A stretch of DNA of 64,000 nucleotides from Cladopsammia gracilis (lineage: Eukaryota > Cnidaria > Anthozoa > Scleractinia > Dendrophylliidae): contig JAJGOT010000459.1 in the NCBI GenBank assembly GCA_022457155.1, positions 248,001 through 312,000 on the forward strand. The letters run 5' to 3'. The position numbers were made by a program, and so were the translations under genes. A model generated the notes under the pieces. The model saw nothing but the letters and a program-made list of their open reading frames with translations, was not told where the DNA came from and made no database searches. Each line of letters begins with the position of its first letter. Position 1 is the stretch's first letter. Of this stretch, positions 22,401 to 33,532 are shown piece by piece.

Positions 22401-25400
22401 GTCAGATAAAATACTCTAGGAAATTAATTGATAAGAGTAATGCTAAAAATGTCAATAGAATTTGTGCCACGCAGCTCCTAAGGTCAGGAGTGTTCCATAG
22501 TTGTGGCGCCGCCCGTGAAAATGCTCTATCACCCAGTGAATTTTTGTTGGATTTTTTAGGGTGGCTGAGTAGGAGACCATTGTCATTACGACGCAGGTGG
22601 TAATGGCTCGGTGGCGTGACAAAAAGTAGATCCATAATGTTGCGAAGTGCCTTTCCATGAATTTCCAATCGGAAGCGCGAATCTACGGTAGATACTTGCA
22701 TGAACAAGTTGCAATTTACACCCTGGCAAGTTATGTAAGTAGGTAGAACTTCAGTTGTTTTCCTTGCTCAGTTGCATTTTATTAAAGTGTCTCAGTCATT
22801 AGAGGAGAAAAGCACATAAACAAGGACTTCAGCGGGAAGTTGTTTTCTAATGTTACAACGTCCGTAGCGTCACGCTAGACGAGGAGCAAAAGTTGTTTGA
22901 ACGAATACAAGTACAGAATTAATGAACATAGTGATGGCAATGACCTGGCCATTCGAGTCAAAAATTAAGTCGCTAAACTTACAAAGCAGTACATTAAAGG
23001 CATGTAGATATGCTGATAAAAGTATCGAGGCAGCCAATTTTGACTCCATTTGATGCGTCTGATATCTGGCTTCTAAAAGGAAATAAAAAATAAAATGAAA
23101 AGCATTGATGGTAATTTAAATTGCAGCAACATATGTGAATCACTTTCAGGATACTAATCATGTGTGATTGTATCCTGAATAATTAACAATTTAATGTTGA
23201 GTTTGAGTAGCCAATTAGAGCGCGCGAATAACACTGTTGCCCAGTGGCTTGGTGTATACTACTAATTATTATGCTGTCAAAGATTTAGTTTGGAGTAGCT
23301 ATCCTATTGTTTACCGTGCACAGTGTACAATCTGCCTCGTCCTCAGGCACCGAAAAAGCACGAGAAAACAAGGAGCACGGGGCGGACGTAAAACACAAAG
23401 GATCAGTGCATCCGGCCCACAATCCCATGCGCACTGCGCTGGAACTAAGAGCGACGTCTGGAAACAAGGCAGGTGCACAACAAAGCGTAAAATGACATCT
23501 AGGTTACATTTAGCCGGAAAATTCAAATTAAACTCAGGGTTGGCATTGGTAACTGATTTTCCAGCCTTAGAAATCATTGAAGTAGCTTTACATAAAGTCT
23601 AATTTTAACACATTTTCCGGAGCCTTTTCCTAAGAGGTTTTTACTAAAGGTGCTCTAATCTTGCCAGAGGCTGTAAAACAACAACGAGTCCAGTACTGTT
23701 AAAGGTGGCCGACTACAGTTTTGCGGGACAATAATTTTCCTTACGCGCGCGTGTCACGCAAGCAATACCGCGCGAGCATACAACAACGAAGCTCTGACCT
23801 CGTGCACGCAGTTAGTAATGCTCGTGCTTGGAGTACGCATGCTCGGAGATCGTACGAAACGTTTTTTTGGTCGTAAATTTCTCGAAATCTAGCCGTACGA
23901 CCTATGCTCAATTTTTGATATTTGAAATATACATCAACATCGATCTGCAGACAATTTTTTTTCAAAATCTGTAAGGCAGATTTAAAAATATTTTTCGAAA
24001 TTCCTATTTTTGATATTTTCGTTCATATGCGAAAAACTATCTTACAGATTTTTGTTTTAACTTGTAAGAACGTTTATTTTTATCCAAAGTTTAAATGGTA
24101 AGATTTTGAGGTAGGGTCGTACAGGTGATTTTTGAGTAAAACGTTCCCATAGAATTAGAACCCAGTCTTCTGACTCACTCGGTCGCTTATTTTAAGCCAC
24201 TTCTAACCAGAGGATGGTAAAATTACAAACACCCACTGTCTTGTACGATAGTTTTGACTTTGTAATTGTTTGTTGTTTCCACAAATGGTCACCTGTGATC
24301 GATATTATCGGAAGCATCTGGTGACCCCCATAAACCGTAGTAAGCCACCTTTCAAAAGGTGGATAGCGCTATCCACCGGATAAATCACTATCCAGTGGAT
24401 AAGCATTGACAAAACCAATTGTGTTATCCACTGGATAGTCATTTATCCGGAGGATAGCGCTATCCACCTTTTGAACAACCGGGGCCTGTTCTTCTAAATT
24501 CAATGAGGGTTTCGACTGAAAATGTAGCTTTTTATTGAATGTCTTCAAACTAAACCTAATTTATCACTTCTGACGGAAACTCATTAGTAGTCTTCTGTTT
24601 AATACTGACCAATTAAAACAACTACAAATAGTGCAATCAACCAACTAGAACTCAACTAAAATCATGTAACGGGTATAACTTTACCACTATATTGAAATAA
24701 CAACAAACACTTACGCGTTCCGCTGTACTGATGTCAGGATCAAAACCGTCAATGTTGGTGAACGGATGATGTCCAAAGATGTGCTGAAAAGATGCAAGAA
24801 ACAAGATAATTGAAATTTTTACTTCTCAGTTCTCACTAGCGTTTTCTTTAAATTACTAATTGCATACTGTAAAGCTCCGAAAATAACGACCCTCATAACT
24901 TTCAGATTTAGGAGCCTTTTACTATCGTTAGTTTGGACGGAACTATGCACTGAAAACATACACTTACATGTTAATAAAACGTAAAATCGCGGTTTAACGT
25001 TTGGCGTTTGCCGCCCGAGGTATGATCCTTCCTGTACTTTTAGCAAAGCGTTGTCACATCAAGTAAAAGCCGCCGCCATAATGTATTTACAAACATAAAC
25101 AGTGGTGTTTTTCAAACAACAACAAAAAGCTCCACATTTGCCCTTTCGCCTAAAATTACACCGAAATTTGTAGAAAAAGGCTTGCTCATATTTGTACGCG
25201 ACATAAACACAAATTTCAAGTTTAAACATCTTCTGGTAAAATCACTTATGTGAAAGCGTTCTTCTCCACGACGAATTACGAAAACGCGCATTGAGAACGA
25301 CAAACGTGACGCCCGGCCTAGTCACGTGACCTCCAGGTGTTCGCCGTTTGAGGGTTTTGCGACGGTTGGGAAACCCAGTCTTAATTAGCAAAGATTTTGG

Positions 25401-26755
25401 CGATTTTAATCCTTCGTTTTCTCTGTATTTATTATCCATTTGAGAAACTATATCAAATAAAATCAAAGTAAAGCAAGGCTGATACTACGTAACGCGACAA
25501 CGTAACTAACAACGTTACTACGTAACGCGACAACGACATGATAGAGCCCAAACTGAAAGCCAAAATGCAACCGTGGACAGCTGTTTCGACCTGTAGCGGC
25601 AAAAAGATAGAAAAACTAGCGCGAACGCCAATTCTCTACCAAATCGCACGTGGTAATGGCTACAGATGAGCTCGAATTCAAAAGTTTGACAATTGACCCA
25701 CGTCACAGCGGCGCGGTACCATGAGTAATAGGCAAAGAATTTTAAATATCATGTCGTTGTCGCGATATCAAAGAAAGTGAGGATAGACAGAACCATCCCT
25801 CAGCGAATACATGGCCAATACCATGTAAAAAAATAAATAAACAGCATATCGGATCTGAAAAGATCTACGGCTGACGAGACCCAACCAGGTCGAAACAGCT
25901 GCCCACGGTTGCATTTTGGCTTTCAGTTTGGGCTGCATCATGTCGTTGTCGCGTTAAATGTTCGACGTAGTATCAGCCTTGCTTTACTTTTGATTTTATC
26001 TCTATTTTTGGCTGACTAGATCTTCTCCAGATCCTACGTACACCAGCAGCATTTTCGTTCGCGGTCCTTTGCTTCTTATTTATTTATACCAAATACCCGC
26101 AATAATGGTTCCTCAAAAAACTTTGCTATGCGTCGTTTGATATATTACTCATCGTATCCAGATCTCTTTTTCATGAGCCGAAGCTCCCAGTCTCCCACGC
26201 AGCCGTTATTTGTGTCGTCACGCAACGCTCCTTCCCACAAGCGGGGAGGAGTGTTGCGTGACGACAAAATAACGGCTGGGTCGGAGACTATCTCGGCTGG
26301 CCAAGGGGGATCGGGGGACGACTGCAGGCACAAGATTTACCTGCATAAACTGAAAATAAGCACAATCCAGATAACTAAAACCACTCGGTAACCCGAAATA
26401 ATAGCCGTTTCCCTAGGGGGGACTAAGCCTAACCTGATAAACCCAGACATGGTACGAGCATCCCATTAAGAAGTCATGAATATGACCAACCACTCTCCAC
26501 ATTATGGGATTCCTTGTCACAGCAAAATGGCTGATAAAAACAAAATCGACAAGAATATTAGATTCATGGAGCACTCCTCTTAACCCTTTACTTCCAAAGT
26601 GGCTAAAATCAGTCAGTTTGTAGAATACTGAAAGAAATAAACAAACAGATGGAAGAACTACTGAAAGGTATTTATTATTATTAATAGTAGTAGTATTATA
26701 ATAGACGTAGCAGCAGTAGTAGTGGTAGTAGTGGTGGTGGTAGTAGTGGTAGTGT

Positions 26756-26788
<33 letters not shown>

Positions 26789-26951
26789 TGTAGAGTAGTA
26801 GTAGTAGCAGTAGCAGTAGCAGTAGCAGTAGCAGTAGCAGTAGCAGTAGCAGTAGCAGTAGCAGTAGCAGTAGCAGTAGCAGCAGTAGTAGCAGTAACAG
26901 TAGTTAGTTAGTAGTAGTAGCAGCAGCAGCAGTAGCAGTAGTAGTAGCAGT

Positions 26952-26983
<32 letters not shown>

Positions 26984-27039
26984 CAGTCGCAGTAGTAGCA
27001 GTAACAGTGCTAGTAGTACCAGCAGCAGCCAGCAGCAGT

Positions 27040-27074
<35 letters not shown>

Positions 27075-30000
27075 TAGTAATAGTAGTAGTAGTATATAAT
27101 AGTTATATTAAATTGTTAATGCCTGATGTATTTACCGTGTTTTTTAAATAAAGATGATGATGATGATGAGGATGATGATGATGATGATGATGATGACGAT
27201 GATGAATAACAAAATGGGGGGAATTTAAGTTATTTTTTTTCATTGGATCAACCTTTTTCAGTTTTGGGGTCCTCGTTGCTTTTTCTTTCACAAACGTCAT
27301 TAGATATCCATAATAATAAGAAATTTGACGCCAAATTTGTGACGTCATTTTCCCGCCAAAAATGCTAAAATATTAAAATCTGAAACCATAGGATTTTTAG
27401 GAATTTCTATATTGTGGTAAAATTTCAGGTTGATTGCTTGAAAACCAAAACGTTACAAGAAACCCATCATTTTTGCTGTCACATATGCCTACCATGTAAA
27501 ACCGTAGCTCAGAAACGTACGATTTCTTTTGCGACTTTTTGTAAAAATATCGTGTCACCAGCGCGCTGTGAAAATCCCAACCTCGTTTCCAGGGTCCTCT
27601 CTCTTCAGCTACTTTATCATCGGTGATGACGTAGCTGAAGATAATGGCCACACGTACGATTTTTTCTTCACGACTTTTCGTAAAAATATCGTGTCACCAG
27701 CGCGCTGTGAAAATCTCAACCTCGTTTCCATGGTCCTCTTTCTTCACTACTTTATCATCAGTGCTAAAGAGAGAAGACCCTGAGTCTGAGTCTTAGTATA
27801 GTTAAAGTATCCTTTCCTATGTTATTTTTTGTCGCATTGCGCGTTGTCGTGTTTTAAAGTTTGCATTTTGCATTATGAAAAATGAATGGCACATCTACCT
27901 GGCATCGTGAACATTAGCCATTGCTGTTAACGCCGTGAACCATCCAGTAAAAGCTGCCGCAACACAGGAAATAAAGAAGTTGTTGGTAAACAAAATCATC
28001 TGCCGGAGAGCCACAAAATACGTTGGTATTAGAAATCGTTACTTTGTAACATTCCTTGTAAATAAATAAAAACAAACAAAAAAAAAACATCCTTAATGGA
28101 TAATGATAAATAAAATAACCAACCTGTGCAAACCCACATGGCAAGCACCACTCTGGCAAGTAATATATCTTAACCACATCCATGGCGAGTTCTTAGGATC
28201 CTGTGGAAAGACACCGCAAACTGACCGATTAACGTCAAAGAGAGTTTGTGTTTAATTACACATGAGATACTGCGAAGATAGCTACAATTACAGACAGACG
28301 AAGTTGGGAAGGTTGTAAAAATGAATAGCGTAAGTGATAAATTACATCGATGCTCTCTTAATCATGCTGTTATGATCATTTGTTAACCTTCTGAGTCGTC
28401 CCCCTTCCCCAACATGGGATCTCAGCCAACATTAATGAGGGGGCGAGGGGCTTAAAGAATTGAATGGTGAAAACTGCAAACCTTCCCAACACTTTTGGCT
28501 ATGATTGCATGTAGTTGAAAACATGGCAGGTGTCTCTTTGGACAAATATGGAGTGATTGGAATGATATTGCAAACAAATGCTCGTACACATCTCAAATCT
28601 AACATATTTTATACACGAATTAAACTAGATTAGTAGGAATTCAAAGACTGTAAAACTGCTGGACATAGGGAGGGGGTGGGTAGGGTAGGGTAGGGTAGGA
28701 GGGAGGAGGGAGGGGGGAGGGGAGGGGCGGGTAGGAGGAGGGGGGAAGGGAGGGTAGGGGGTAGGAGGGAGGGGGAGGGGGTAGGGTAGGAGGGAGGATG
28801 GAGGGGGAGGGGGTAGGGTAGGGTAGGAGGGAAGAGGGAGGGGGAGGGAGTAGGGTAGGGTAGCGTAGAGGGAGGGGGAGGGTAGGGTAGGGTAGGAGGG
28901 AGGAGGGAGGAGGGAGGGGAGGGGGTAGGAGGGAGGGAGGGAGGGGGGAGGGGGAGGGGGGTAGGAGGGAGGAGGGAGAGGAGTGGTCACAAGGTCATTT
29001 TTCTTGGTACACTCAGCTTATGTTCTAACCTCTGCTTGCTATCCATTCCATCTTTGTTATGTTGTTGGTTACAAAAACACGGGGATGTACTTTTCCTAGA
29101 CTTATTTGCAACGTACCTGTTTTGTATCCTTGAAATATTTCTGTACCCTGTCTCGTGTTGTGTTATAGAAAGCTCTGCAATAATAATGAAAAATTTAACT
29201 ATTAGTTGTTTATATTAAATACTCCTGACCAGTAATACTTGCATGTATATTCTATATGCAGAAGGACTCAGTGTCACATCCCAATAAACTAACCAAGAAC
29301 TAGAAAATAATGTAAATGCAAACAAACTTAACCCACAAACAAATCACAAGTAAATTTTTAAAGACCTTCCACAGATTGTGTGAAAAAACGTCGGCTTACC
29401 CAAGTTCTGGAAAAGTTGGAAACTTATTGGAGACCAGATCACCAACATAATACTTTTTTAATGTTCTGTTAAAAGAAGAAAAATCAGTCAATTTTCCGTC
29501 TCTGCAGTTAAAATAAAATAAATTTGAAGGAACATAAAACACTGGTTGGTATAATGGAGAATTATGATATTTTTACTCCAGTTACTTCTCTCTTTAAACA
29601 TTTGAAAACAGGTACTCGTAATTTGCTGCATTTTGCTGCATTTTGTTAGAGCTAGCGCTGTTTTCAATTGAGTGTTTAAAATAATTGGAGTCTGCTTTGT
29701 TTTTGTATCACAGGTACAGCGCTCTGTGGATAAAAGCTAACGCCGGTTTTTTAACCAATCAGAAGTACAACCAAATATAATCATGCCTTGCTTGCACCCT
29801 TCTTTCCTGCGCTTGACGCCAGTTGAATAATTTGCTTCGAGCTTGCTCAAATTTTGATATAGATAGGATTAATTGGCAACAGGACTGCATGTCGTCTAAT
29901 GCTATCTGTATATCATACTCGTGATTAAACAAATCGAACTCTAGCTACGCGGTCGTCCAATTTTTCTTTTAATAGGACAATTTACGCGTCATGCTTGTAA

Positions 30001-33000
30001 TTGGACGATGTAATTGGACAGTACGCGTCATTTGCGCGCGCTATCCTTTTTCCGTGCGTGCATCTCGGTCAAAAACACACTCAATTGTCATGTTTTTAAT
30101 CACCAAAACGTGTAACCATTTAACGTTTTATCCTCAAATTTTGTCACAGTTATGATTAACTGGTAACAGGACGTCGTGTATTCCAATTCTGTCTGTAATC
30201 ATACTCGTGATTAAAAAATCGGACTCCCGCGATTTTGTTAATGACTCGTATGATTGCAGACCGAATTGGACTCCACTCAGTCCTATTACCATTACTAAGA
30301 GCTTACTTGGGAGCTAGGTCGCTGAAAGCATGATAGGACTGAAACAAAATTGTCACGTCCTTTCCTGCTGCCATGAGAAGCAAATCTTGACCCCCCGGAT
30401 GACGGGCGAGAAATTTGCTGACATCATAAACCTAAAGGGACAAATTAAAGAGTCATGGAATGCGGACTTTTGTGATAAATTGTTCTTCACTTTAATTATT
30501 AATGTAAAGAAAAGTCTCTGCATTCTGTTATGGTATGTAAGGTGAACATGGTTTGCTGGTCCCGGCCGAATTTCGCTTGTTTATCTGTATATTGAGTTAT
30601 GACGTCACGGATTTGTGGTGTCAACTCACCTTCCTAAATCGGACAGCTAGCCAAATGGTGCCCGTCTTAAGGTCGGCACACACGGGGAAACTGGTCGCCT
30701 TGGTGTCAACTACTAGTTGCATAAATTCAAACTGGTTTAAATTGAAGCGACTGGTCGCGGTGACTAGCCGCGGCAACGACCGAAAACGGCGTCATCGTCA
30801 ATTTCAGAAGTCTCCGTTTTCACCCGTCAACGCATTAATCGATAAAGAAGTTACACTACTTTCTGCTGCGTCGGTTGGAAAGTGAGTCACTAAAATGTGG
30901 TATCAGCTCCGTTAAGGTGATTAATGGTGATTGGAAAGCGATTCATCAATAGCTGGCGGTTTTAGCGTCATCGTTCGTCAGAGCGAATCAAACAATTGTT
31001 TAACATTGTACGTGGTTTATATATAGAACGGTGGAGTTGCGCCATTGGTGGAAATGTCCTACCTGTTCCGGAGTCACTTCTGGAGTAGTTTAAAGTTATT
31101 GAAAATTGACAGCGTACTTGCTGAATGTGAGCGCGCATGATGCGCATGATGGCTGGGGGGGGGGGGGGGGGGGAAGAAGCGCGAACAGATCAGTTTGCAT
31201 CCGGGCTCGGAGGTTTGCTCGGAGGTAAGGTTTCACGAAATAAAAGCATGCCCTGATTGAAACAACTTTTGCTATCGCTATGAATGTTCAAAGAGGTAAA
31301 GTGTATTGTCATTGTACTCTGATAAATTCACCCAAATTATCCGTAGGTCTGCACTGTTACAGCAGAACGCCATTTGGACATTTACTGGGCTGTCAGGGGG
31401 TGCATTATTCCAAAATATTGCCCCTGAAGGTAGAATACGCTTTACAGTCACAATAAGTTTTATACTGGGCAGACTTCCGATCCTGCTATCTTTCAGCAAC
31501 AACTGCATTTTCAATTTACGAGTTAAAAATGCGTATATTGGAATTGGAGTGTTGCGTGACGACCCACATAACGGCTGCGTCACCACTACCGTCACCGTTT
31601 AGACTCCCCGATTGGCTAATTTTATTGTTTAATGGTCACGAAGTCTCACGGGCACTTAACAAAGTGAGTGACTTGCTTCACGAAATTAAGCTACGCGGCC
31701 CTAAATCACAGACAACCATTTTATTATTAACTGATTATTTCGTTTCATGTTGAATGTCATTGTGATGGCAAAACCAGTGTTGTTGATGTGGTTTACAACA
31801 AACAATTGCCTTATAAAATCCGATAACCAGGCAGGAACTTCTTTGAAGATGTTAATACTCAATTTCTAGTACTGTATCACATGTTGTATTAATGTGGCTG
31901 TTAACAATAAAATATACTTTGTGTGATCAATTCGCTCTTTAGTTCAATTTTTGCCATCATTTTTCACACTAAATTTTAGAACGTTTGACTGTAAATCCTA
32001 TAATCTTATTATGAGCATGTTTTCGCCAATCGAACACGCCATTAGTGGGAAATTGGATGATTCTGCCTTGGTGATGAACTTGAATCGGATATTGAATATA
32101 ACTAAAATTGATTAAAAATAGCAACTTCAATTGCATGCTATAGATTGGCCTAATCCTGGTTCATACTAGCAACATAACGACAAAAGAACATGGCATATCT
32201 CGTTATGTTGTGTTGTTCGAACTGGTGACTTAAAACAGACAGGTACAAAAGTCGCATCGATAAAAGTTGTGGTTTCAAATTGCGTGACCTCGCCATTACT
32301 ACGTAACGCCGCCAGTGTGAACCAGGCATTAAACTAAAAATCATACGCGTGTTTATATATTATTTTATATAATTTATTTATATATATACACCGACTTGTA
32401 GTTAATTCAGTCTAAAGGAAAAAAGGGACTTGTAACATCCGCAGAGTGCAGACAACAATATATTATGCAACGGGGTTTTGATTCGACAGTAAGCTTATGC
32501 AAATGTCGCACAACGGAAAATAAAAGACACTTCGCCAACGTTTCTATAGCTATTGATTAAAATACTCTTTTCTTTTTTTCTCTCTCAGAACTGATCGGTA
32601 GTAACACTCGTTTTTACCGCTATTCTGGTGTTTTAAATATTCACAAGGCCTCCATGGGTCGAATACGCTAAGCTTGTGCAATTATGTATTCAGGATGTAT
32701 TGAATGCTCAATAGTCGAAGGCAATCAGGCATAAAACCTGCCAAATATTTTGGGAGTAAACTTGAAGTCTAGAATATAAAAACTATCAAAACATCCGCCT
32801 TTTAGAAAGATTTTTGAACAGAAACCGTCCACACCTAAAACAAATGTGTATTTTGACGCGACTGCAGTGCAATCTGTCCGGTACAACAAGAGACTGCTCG
32901 CAGTCTACACGTACACGAACGCAAGATACAATAATAATTAACATGCAAATTCAGATCGTCTGCGCCTGTTTTTCTTACCTTTCCGCGAACTGCGACGTGT

Positions 33001-33062
33001 GCGTTGTGTTTTTGATTCAAGGAAACGAGCTCTTCCCAAGTAAATCGCCTGTTTCCTGGCAT
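16453..33062 (-). CDS. Front-end fatty acid desaturase with N-terminal cytochrome b5 domain (15 exons)
   Basis: Assembled from the start codon: 32979-33062, 30307-30431, 29400-29465, 29117-29174, 28138-28200, 27899-27999, 26434-26530, 24715-24783, 22983-23072, 22126-22183, 21761-21879, 20421-20501, 18531-18577, 17814-17881, 16453-16670. Junctions are GT/AG and phase-compatible, giving about 447 aa, the usual family length. It would insert a double bond near the carboxyl end of long fatty acids in the ER, with the fused b5 domain passing electrons to a di-iron centre. Visible: HPGG (residues 39-42) and His62 for haem; box 1 HDASH (163-167, split by an intron); box 2 HIFGHH (199-204); box 3 QTAHH (381-385, where QIEHH is commoner); hydrophobic segments between boxes 1-2 and 2-3. 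The subtype (delta-5, -6 or -8) cannot be read from sequence. The least certain junction is the 3' end of exon 5: GTGGGT at 28137 is in phase, while the stronger-looking GTTGGT at 28123 is not. Confidence 0.9.
16927..17251. mobile_element. MITE family B, copy 2 (TTA target site), in desaturase intron 14
   Basis: Ends AGGCCCGTTTACACATGCGA and its inverse, with flanking TTA at 16924-16926 and 17252-17254. Same family as 14815-15060 but 79 bp longer. It lies between the last two desaturase exons. Confidence 0.85.
18123..18385. mobile_element. MITE family C with internal 45-bp tandem repeat (TTA target site)
   Basis: Ends AGGCTCGGACGCATGGTGCAA / TTGCACTGTGAGGCCGGGCCT, flanked by TTA at 18120-18122 and 18386-18388. 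The interior holds three copies of a 45-bp unit (GCGCGCAACAAATTGCATCG...). In one frame these read as a 15-residue repeat, which I treat as non-coding. Located in a desaturase intron. Confidence 0.8.
18727..18890. mobile_element. Perfect-hairpin MITE family D, copy 1
   Basis: Almost perfect palindrome of about 75-bp arms: TAGACTACGAGTAGTCCC...AGGGATAGTAGAGCGAGCG, then GTGAAAATCAC, then the inverse. It is flanked by GTCAATTT and GTCAAGTT, an 8-bp duplication with one mismatch that suggests hAT mobilisation. Same family as 33182-33294. Confidence 0.85.
19336..19801. repeat. Large palindrome (about 200-bp arms)
   Basis: The left arm ATCAGAAAACGGCAAACTGA... is the reverse complement of the right arm ...CAGTTTGCCGTTTTCTGAT. 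It includes GCCCAATATTTCGGTTTG/CAAACCGAAATATTGGGC and AACAATAGATTA/TAATCTATTGTT, with a loop of about 55 bp (19533-19587). The right arm carries a 17-bp insertion. A single half-copy occurs at 39848-39960. Located in a desaturase intron. Confidence 0.85.
19889..20150. mobile_element. hAT-like MITE
   Basis: Starts CAGGGTTCGTACCC and ends GGACCCGTACGAGCCCTG (inverted match, CAGGG ends). CTTACC is repeated on both sides (19883-19888 and 20151-20156). The interior is made of CCAGGACTTTCCAGTCCTGG-like words. Confidence 0.7.
20874..21314 (+). CDS. Unrecognised ORF in desaturase intron, opposite strand (146 aa)
   Basis: ATG in a good context (ATCATGGCGGC) opens [19 protein letters not shown], a Ser/Thr- and Asp-rich start. 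From about residue 80 the composition becomes odd (poly-Phe, Lys), while an overlapping +1 frame (21095-21355) continues with a more ordinary protein composition ([19 protein letters not shown]). This suggests a frameshifted pseudogene or retrocopy. I do not recognise the family. It lies between desaturase exons 11 and 12 on the other strand. Confidence 0.3.
   Translation: MAAREKPSTSATFCLSDRDSVEDITSSQSDILLKKLNKTHCDHIKERISSIFYIINTMQIDNSFPVSGTLISPNCATLDGKKEASIFFLTNFFYHFVSLQKKDKIKNYFMCTLKAITLVKLLASFWLRIARWEWIMIRLISLREFT
22237..22690 (-). pseudogene. 3' end of a non-LTR retrotransposon (RT C-terminal tail and 3' UTR)
   Basis: The minus-strand frame reads [16 protein letters not shown]...[14 protein letters not shown], the conserved tail after the RT domain in CR1/jockey-like LINEs. 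It is followed by a 3' UTR containing GTAAAGCGCGTTTGAATATT and an (ATT)n tail at 22249-22262. 5'-truncated, inserted in a desaturase intron in the same orientation as the gene. Confidence 0.7.
23073..24350. other. Desaturase intron sequence, mostly unannotated
   Basis: The intron between exons 9 and 8 (23073-24714). Apart from the MITE at 24351, I see only short frames and GC-rich patches (23380-23480, 23745-23800). Confidence 0.5.
24351..24475. mobile_element. Palindromic MITE (GGATAGCGCTATCC family)
   Basis: TTCAAAAGGTGGATAGCGCT at the left and its inverse at the right, with nested self-complementary words GGATAGCGCTATCC and TATCCAGTGGATAA. The whole element folds as one hairpin of about 125 bp. 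Confidence 0.8.
25457..25999. mobile_element. Foldback element with about 130-bp inverted arms
   Basis: Left arm AAGCAAGGCTGATACTACG ... GCCAAAATGCAACCGTGG ... AGCTGTTTCGACCTG. The right arm (about 25890-25999) is the inverse. The loop of about 280 bp has no coding content. Confidence 0.75.
26189..26289. mobile_element. Palindromic MITE (GTTGCGTGACGAC family)
   Basis: AGTCTCCCACGCAGCCGTTATT at the left pairs with AATAACGGCTGGGTCGGAGACT at the right, with CGTCACGCAACGCTCC/GGAGTGTTGCGTGACG inside. A half-copy (GGAGTGTTGCGTGACGACCC) is at 31546-31565. Confidence 0.8.
26680..27095. repeat. (AGT/AGC)n compound microsatellite, about 415 bp
   Basis: Long run of AGT and AGC trinucleotides with blocks of pure AGCAGT hexamers (26805-26880), in a desaturase intron. 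Confidence 0.95.
27150..27207. repeat. (GAT)n microsatellite
   Basis: About 19 GAT units with two substitutions, 55 bp after the AGT/AGC tract. Confidence 0.95.
27515..27775. repeat. Tandem duplication, 137-bp unit, two copies
   Basis: Units beginning ACGTACGATTT at 27515 and 27652 share AAAAATATCGTGTCACCAGC and CCTCGTTTCCA. The second unit is slightly shorter. Confidence 0.85.
28668..28981. repeat. G-rich polypurine minisatellite with TAGGG words
   Basis: About 310 bp of GGGAGG, GGGTAGGG and GGAGGGAGG with almost no C or pyrimidine other than single T. Runs of three or more G spaced by one to three bases recur throughout, so the strand could form G-quadruplexes. Located in the desaturase intron between exons 5 and 4. 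The long proline-rich frame on the other strand is a by-product. Confidence 0.9.
30432..32149. other. First desaturase intron, left part
   Basis: Contains a fragment beginning GGTCGGCACACACGGGG (30672), a G-run of about 22 (31145-31167) and a half-copy of the GTTGCGTGACGAC MITE (31546). No gene seen. Confidence 0.5.
32150..32331. mobile_element. MITE in first desaturase intron
   Basis: TAATCCTGGTTCATACTAGC at the left is an imperfect inverse of GCCAGTGTGAACCAGGCATTA at the right. AT-rich interior. Confidence 0.65.
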
Positions 33063-33181
33063 CGTTCCTGATAACTTTTCACAACCGGCCGGTCGAGTTT
33101 GCAACACTTCGAGCTGACCTGCAATCTGGATGTCAATTGAGGGCCTGGGGAGAGCAAAATTATTCACAGTTGAGCGGTTGT

Positions 33182-33294
33182 AGTCCCTCCTTCAGGGATA
33201 GTAGAGCGAGCGAAACACGAGCGCGCGTGAAAATCACCTCGCGTTTCGCTCGCTCTACTATCCCTGAGGAAAAAGGAGGGACTACTCGTAGTCT
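33182..33294. mobile_element. Hairpin MITE family D, copy 2, in the desaturase promoter region
   Basis: Same hairpin as 18727-18890 with a shortened left TIR (starts AGTCCCTCCTTCAGGGATAG). Both sides carry AGCGGTTG, an exact 8-bp duplication. It sits about 120 bp upstream of the desaturase start codon at 33062, in the promoter or 5' UTR. Confidence 0.85.
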
Positions 33295-33470
33295 AAGCGG
33301 TTGTGGAAAGCGCAAACGATTCCGTTGGAATATTAAACGATGGTCGTTTTTTCCTTGGATTAGCTCTTTACCTGCTATACTCTCAGTCACTCTTTTACTT
33401 TTTGAAACACTACTAGGCAGTGGCAGCGTGACGTTAACACCACTTGTGTGGAGATAAAAACAGCAGAATA

Positions 33471-33532
33471 GGGAACCGAACCCGGGCCGTATGATCTACT
33501 CCATGCACACTATCCACTACACCACCGAGGAC
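33471..33532 (-). pseudogene. tRNA-like pol III promoter sequence (tRNA relic or SINE head)
   Basis: On the minus strand TGGTGTAGTGGATAG resembles an A box and GGTTCGGTTCC a B box at the right spacing. The 5' TCCTCGG has no matching 3' acceptor strand, so it is not a complete tRNA gene. Confidence 0.45.

Noticed and set aside
28124..28183. Desaturase start codon at 28183 (MDVVKIYY, good Kozak context)
   Set aside because: Upstream exons at 28138-28200, 29117, 29400, 30307 and 32979 join in phase and give a complete cytochrome b5 domain. The other frame of this exon ([12 protein letters not shown]) fits the family.
28625..28990. 121-aa proline/leucine-rich ORF on the minus strand
   Set aside because: Simple translation of the G-rich polypurine array, low complexity.
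33471..33532. Functional tRNA gene
   Set aside because: No 3' acceptor strand complementary to the 5' end and no proper anticodon arm.
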